This document shows, in pieces, positions 5,185 through 7,970 of a stretch of 7,970 nt of DNA. Under the pieces are notes generated by a model. It searched no databases, was not told where the DNA came from, and was given only the letters and a program-made list of their open reading frames with translations. The stretch covers positions 1 through 7,970 of the forward strand of contig USHP01000075.1 in NCBI GenBank assembly GCA_900554625.1, given 5' to 3'. A program made the translations under genes and the position numbers. Origin of the DNA: an uncultured Eubacteriales bacterium. Its GTDB lineage: Bacteria > Bacillota > Clostridia > Oscillospirales > Oscillospiraceae. The first letter of the stretch is position 1; every line of letters begins with the position of its first letter.

Positions 5185-5394
5185 TTACTTATCCTGTCCC
5201 AGGCAGTTCATGTCATCCAGAGCGCAGGTGGTATCGTCATCCTCACCAACGGCGTTCATGTCATTGAGTGCGTATTTCTTTTCCTCTTGGGTGTCCAGGC
5301 AATTCATGTCATTGAGGCCGCAGGTACGATCATCTTCTTCGGTAATTCCGTTCATATTGGTCAGGCCCAGGCTGCGTTTGCTTTCGTCCTTCAT
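5185..5394 (-). CDS. Acidic 69-aa peptide of four 16-residue LNDMN repeats, unknown
   Basis: Not recognised. After a 10-residue start (MKDESKRSLG) the peptide consists of three 16-residue units and one 11-residue unit, beginning at L11, L27, L43 and L59. Each starts with L-[NTD]-[DN]-M-N, placing Met at 14, 30, 46 and 62, followed by an Asp/Glu-rich segment. Cys occurs at 25, 32, 57 and 64, giving two C-[GA]-L-[ND]-D-M-N-C frames at alternate repeat junctions, a 32-residue super-period. There is no signal peptide or membrane segment. Expression signals are strong: a TTGCTT-17-TATACT promoter with extended -10, AAAGGAGG 10 nt before ATG, and a GC-rich terminator. Possible roles are a multi-core modified-peptide precursor or a thiol/metal-binding peptide; no modifying enzyme is encoded in the window, so neither is established. 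Confidence 0.78.
   Translation of the reverse strand: MKDESKRSLGLTNMNGITEEDDRTCGLNDMNCLDTQEEKKYALNDMNAVGEDDDTTCALDDMNCLGQDK
5188..5364 (-). repeat. 48-bp coding tandem repeat, 3.7 units
   Basis: Units span 5317-5364, 5269-5316, 5221-5268 and a partial 5188-5220. On the + strand TTCATGTCAT recurs at 5207, 5255 and 5303, with TTCATATTGG at 5351: exactly 48 bp apart. The DNA has diverged at synonymous and non-synonymous sites while the L-x-x-M-N core is kept, so the repeat is an old, protein-level one. Confidence 0.9.
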
Positions 5395-5467
5395 ACTGCA
5401 TTGTCCTCCTTTGTGGATTTCCTGTTTGTAAAAAAGGAGCCTAAATCCATTCTACCCCTTTTCTTGG

Positions 5468-5496
5468 AGTATACCAACCCTCAGGGAAAAAAGCAA
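5468..5496 (-). promoter_or_regulatory. Promoter of the repeat peptide gene
   Basis: On the minus strand TTGCTT (5491-5496) and TATACT (5468-5473) are spaced 17 bp, with TGG directly before the -10 (extended -10). The leader is about 65 nt and ends in AAAGGAGG ahead of ATG 5394. It is divergent from the ahpC promoter, with about 75 bp between the two -35 elements. Confidence 0.8.
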
Positions 5497-5570
5497 GGGA
5501 TTTTCCCCCCGCTTTTGACACTGCTGGGAAAGTGACAAAGGCCGATTCCAGATTTTGGAGCTATCCGCCC

Positions 5571-5599
5571 TTGCGCCAATTCCCGGCCCCGGATATAAT
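5571..5599 (+). promoter_or_regulatory. Promoter of the peroxiredoxin operon
   Basis: TTGCGC (5571-5576) and a perfect TATAAT (5594-5599) are 17 bp apart. The leader is short, with AAAGGAG (5621-5627) before ATG 5635. No full PerR box was found around it. Confidence 0.78.
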
Positions 5600-5634
5600 A
5601 ACAGTATCCAAACTACACTGAAAGGAGCACTGTC

Positions 5635-6201
5635 ATGACCAATCTGATTCGAAAGCCCCTGGAGTCTTTCTGCGTTTACGGCTACTGCCAGGGAAGCAGC
5701 CGGCAATATACCCAGGACGACCTTCTGGGCCGGTGGAGCGTACTGTTCTTCTACCCCGCCGACTTTACCTTCGTCTGCCCCACAGAGCTGAAAGAGCTGG
5801 GGCAGCTGCACCCGGAATTTGAGCGAGAAGGCTGCCAGATTTTCTCCGTCAGCGAAGATACCCATTTCGTACACAAGGCCTGGGCAGATGCTTCCGAGAC
5901 CATCCGGGAGCTGCCCTTCGTGATGCTGGCAGACCCTGCAGGGGTACTGGCCCGGCAATTCGGGGTGCTGATTGAGGAGGAAGGCCAGGCTCTGCGGGCC
6001 ACGTTCCTGCTCAATCCCGCCGGAGAAGTGGTGCTGTATGAAATCCATGACCTGGGCATCGGCCGCAGCGGCAAGGAACTGCTGCGCAAGGTTCAGGCTG
6101 CCAAGTTCGTCGCCGAGCATGGCGACCAGGTCTGCCCCGCCAGCTGGCAGCCCGGTGCCGAAACCCTGACCCCCAGCCTGGATCTGGTAGGGCTGCTGTA
6201 A
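5635..6201 (+). CDS. ahpC: Alkyl hydroperoxide reductase subunit C, typical 2-Cys peroxiredoxin
   Basis: A 188-aa cytosolic peroxidase that reduces H2O2 and organic hydroperoxides. The peroxidatic Cys is C48 in the hallmark FYPADFTFVCPTE, with Thr45 and Pro41 in place. The catalytic Arg is R121 (RATFLL). The resolving Cys is C167 in GDQVCPASWQPG, followed by the C-terminal tail of the AhpC/Prx1 class. Length matches the E. coli and Bacillus proteins (about 187). Three extra Cys (13, 18, 67) are unusual for the family. The start at 5635 is set by AAAGGAG. The next gene begins 11 bp after the stop with its ribosome site overlapping the TAA, so the two are co-transcribed and probably work as an electron-transfer pair. 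Confidence 0.95.
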   Translation: MTNLIRKPLESFCVYGYCQGSSRQYTQDDLLGRWSVLFFYPADFTFVCPTELKELGQLHPEFEREGCQIFSVSEDTHFVHKAWADASETIRELPFVMLADPAGVLARQFGVLIEEEGQALRATFLLNPAGEVVLYEIHDLGIGRSGKELLRKVQAAKFVAEHGDQVCPASWQPGAETLTPSLDLVGLL

Positions 6202-6212
6202 GGAGGACGAGC

Positions 6213-6854
6213 ATGGAACGAAGTGCGCTGATTTCTCCTGAGCTGGAATCCCAGCTGACGCTTCTGCTGCAAAAGCTTTCTGCCCCGGTGGAACTGACCT
6301 GCTTTGCCGGAACCGATGACAAAAGCCGGGAAATGGTCTGCTTTTTGAACCATCTTGCCTCTCTCTCCCCAAAACTCAGTTGTAGTTTTCCCGACCCTGC
6401 CCAAGAATCGGAATTATCCAAAAAACTGGACGCCTCCCTGCTGCCCGCCACCGGTGTGGCCCCTGCCGGCGAAACGCCCCGGATGATCTTCCACGGCATC
6501 CCCGGGGGGAAGGAAATCACCGCTTTTGCCGCCGCTGTGCTCTGCGCCGGACAGGCCGCCAAGCCCCTGGACAAGCCCACCTTGAAAGACATCGGCAAAC
6601 TGAAAAAGCCCATGGTTTTGCAGGTGTGCGTCTCCTTGAGCTGCCAGCACTGTGCCCAGCTGGTGGCCCATGCCCAGCGCATCGCCTGGGAAAACCCACT
6701 GGTCACCGCCCATATGATTGACGCCAACCTGTACCCCCAGCTGGTAAGCGCCTACAACATCACCCGGGTTCCCCTGACGGTCATCGACGGCAGCACCGCC
6801 ATCCCCGGCGGAAAAACCATGGCAGAACTGACCACATTGCTTCTGAAATACTGA
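6213..6854 (+). CDS. Stand-alone AhpF N-terminal domain-like thioredoxin-fold protein
   Basis: A 213-aa protein equivalent to only the N-terminal module of AhpF, which carries electrons to AhpC. It has two tandem thioredoxin folds. The first (about 1-110) has no CxxC, as in AhpF. The second carries the redox motif in VCVSLSCQHC (C144-xx-C147), matching the SLSCxNC of AhpF, and a cis-Pro at 187 (RVPLTV). The FAD- and NADPH-binding part of AhpF (about 310 more residues) is absent: the gene ends with TGA and a terminator, with no reductase gene following. A separate thioredoxin reductase elsewhere presumably reduces it (inference, based on similar split systems in anaerobes). Start ATG 6213 has AAGGAGG overlapping the ahpC stop codon. 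Confidence 0.88.
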   Translation: MERSALISPELESQLTLLLQKLSAPVELTCFAGTDDKSREMVCFLNHLASLSPKLSCSFPDPAQESELSKKLDASLLPATGVAPAGETPRMIFHGIPGGKEITAFAAAVLCAGQAAKPLDKPTLKDIGKLKKPMVLQVCVSLSCQHCAQLVAHAQRIAWENPLVTAHMIDANLYPQLVSAYNITRVPLTVIDGSTAIPGGKTMAELTTLLLKY

Positions 6855-6868
6855 TTTCTATGGAAAAC

Positions 6869-6901
6869 GCTCAAAAAGTCGCTGGCTTTTTGAGCATTTT
6901 T
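6869..6901 (+). terminator. Terminator of the ahpC operon
   Basis: GCTCAAAAAG (6869-6878) and CTTTTTGAGC (6886-6895) form a perfect 10-bp stem with a 7-nt loop, followed by ATTTTT. It lies 14 bp after the AhpF-like stop codon. Confidence 0.87.
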
Positions 6902-6978
6902 CAGCATCATCACCGCATTTTATAAATTATAAACAAATTTTGTAAAATCTATGTACAATTTTCGACGTTTTTTACAAA

Positions 6979-6995
6979 TGTCAAAATGTGTCAAA
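6979..6995 (+). promoter_or_regulatory. Tandem TGTCAAA boxes upstream of glpK, Spo0A-box-like
   Basis: TGTCAAA occurs at 6979-6985 and 6989-6995 in the same orientation, 10 bp apart, ending at the candidate -35 element of glpK. This matches the TGTCGAA-type 0A box (R allowed at the fifth position) and the 10-bp head-to-tail spacing known for Spo0A dimers. A reverse TTCGACG is at 6961-6967. The surrounding 6902-6978 is AT-rich with no gene. The assignment is tentative. Confidence 0.4.
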
Positions 6996-7023
6996 TGACT
7001 TTTCCGGCAAGATGCGTTACACT
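6995..7023 (+). promoter_or_regulatory. Candidate glpK promoter
   Basis: ATGACT (6995-7000) and TACACT (7018-7023) are 17 bp apart, each four of six to consensus, with an AT-rich upstream stretch (6918-6975) that could act as an UP element. A moderate promoter is in keeping with an activated or catabolite-controlled gene. No clear cre site was seen. Confidence 0.4.
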
Positions 7024-7036
7024 GAAAGCAGGACGT

Positions 7037-7057
7037 TTGGTTCAGTATCGGAACCAA
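7037..7057 (+). promoter_or_regulatory. Inverted repeat in the glpK leader
   Basis: TTGGTTC (7037-7043) and GAACCAA (7051-7057) are perfect 7-bp arms around a 7-nt loop, in the untranslated leader 24 bp before the ribosome site. It could be an operator or an RNA hairpin. It lacks a T tract, so it is not a terminator by itself. Confidence 0.5.
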
Positions 7058-7076
7058 GCAAAACAAACCAGCATAA

Positions 7077-7970
<894 letters not shown>

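Noticed and set aside
5207..5361. Regular 48-bp repeats considered as a CRISPR array
   Set aside because: The period is a multiple of three, lies fully inside a translated frame, and both core and spacers encode related residues; no 24-36 bp identical repeat or unique spacers.
5514..5539. TTTGACA and TGACAAA as inverted Spo0A-like boxes upstream of ahpC
   Set aside because: Single degenerate matches in opposite orientation with 12 bp between them, not the known tandem 10-bp geometry.
5544..5562. TCCA/TGGA inverted repeat before the ahpC promoter
   Set aside because: Only 4-bp arms around a 5-nt centre; expected by chance.
5452..6372. 306-codon minus-strand open frame opposite ahpC
   Set aside because: Covers the ahpC promoter and gene, its composition reflects the complement of ahpC codons, and it has no family motif.
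6011..6727. Minus-strand open frame opposite ahpC and the AhpF-like gene
   Set aside because: Overlaps two well-supported genes, has a Ser/Trp-rich antisense composition and no ribosome site.
6919..6931. TTATAAATTATAA considered as a PerR/Fur box
   Set aside because: It is shorter than the 7-1-7 box, lies downstream of ahpC and well upstream of the glpK promoter, and the region is simply AT-rich; an UP element is as likely.

Overview
The window looks like chromosome of a low-oxygen, endospore-lineage Firmicute, most likely a gut Oscillospiraceae/Ruminococcaceae-type clostridium. The reasons are the GC-rich coding sequence with strong AGGAGG ribosome sites, a spoIIP gene, a Spo0A-type DNA-binding domain, and anaerobe-style redox genes (a 4Fe-4S aldo/keto reductase and a stand-alone AhpF N-terminal module). 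The assignment rests on gene content only.

Left part (1-3541). The 3' end of proC is followed by a monocistronic ferredoxin-type aldo/keto reductase with its own consensus promoter and terminator. A leftward, translationally coupled trio of very small genes follows: a zinc-ribbon peptide, an unknown 77-aa protein and a sigma-region-4-like HTH protein. Rightward from the same intergenic region run tadA (tRNA-A34 deaminase), which carries a frameshift early in the gene, and spoIIP, which contains a perfect 12-bp-arm palindrome in its linker-coding part.

Centre (3544-5394). A receiver-less Spo0A effector-domain gene is transcribed leftward and converges on spoIIP with 2 bp between the stops. 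About 320 bp of AT-rich DNA separates it from a rightward XRE repressor / ImmA-type metallopeptidase pair. This intergenic region holds a perfect-consensus leftward promoter (TTGACA-17-TATAAT), two candidate rightward promoters, and five copies of an ACTTNNGT motif that overlap the promoters. It reads like a prophage-style ImmR/ImmA switch controlling a sporulation-type transcription factor. Beyond a shared bidirectional terminator lies a leftward 69-codon gene with strong promoter, ribosome site and terminator. It encodes an acidic peptide made of four 16-residue repeats around an L-N/D-D-M-N core, with Cys pairs in alternate units. I do not recognise it, and it is the most novel-looking item.

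Right part (5571-7970). A consensus promoter drives a two-gene peroxide-defence operon: a 2-Cys peroxiredoxin (AhpC) and a protein matching only the N-terminal electron-transfer module of AhpF. A terminator follows. After about 240 bp of AT-rich regulatory DNA, with tandem TGTCAAA boxes resembling Spo0A boxes and a leader hairpin, glpK (glycerol kinase) begins and runs off the window.
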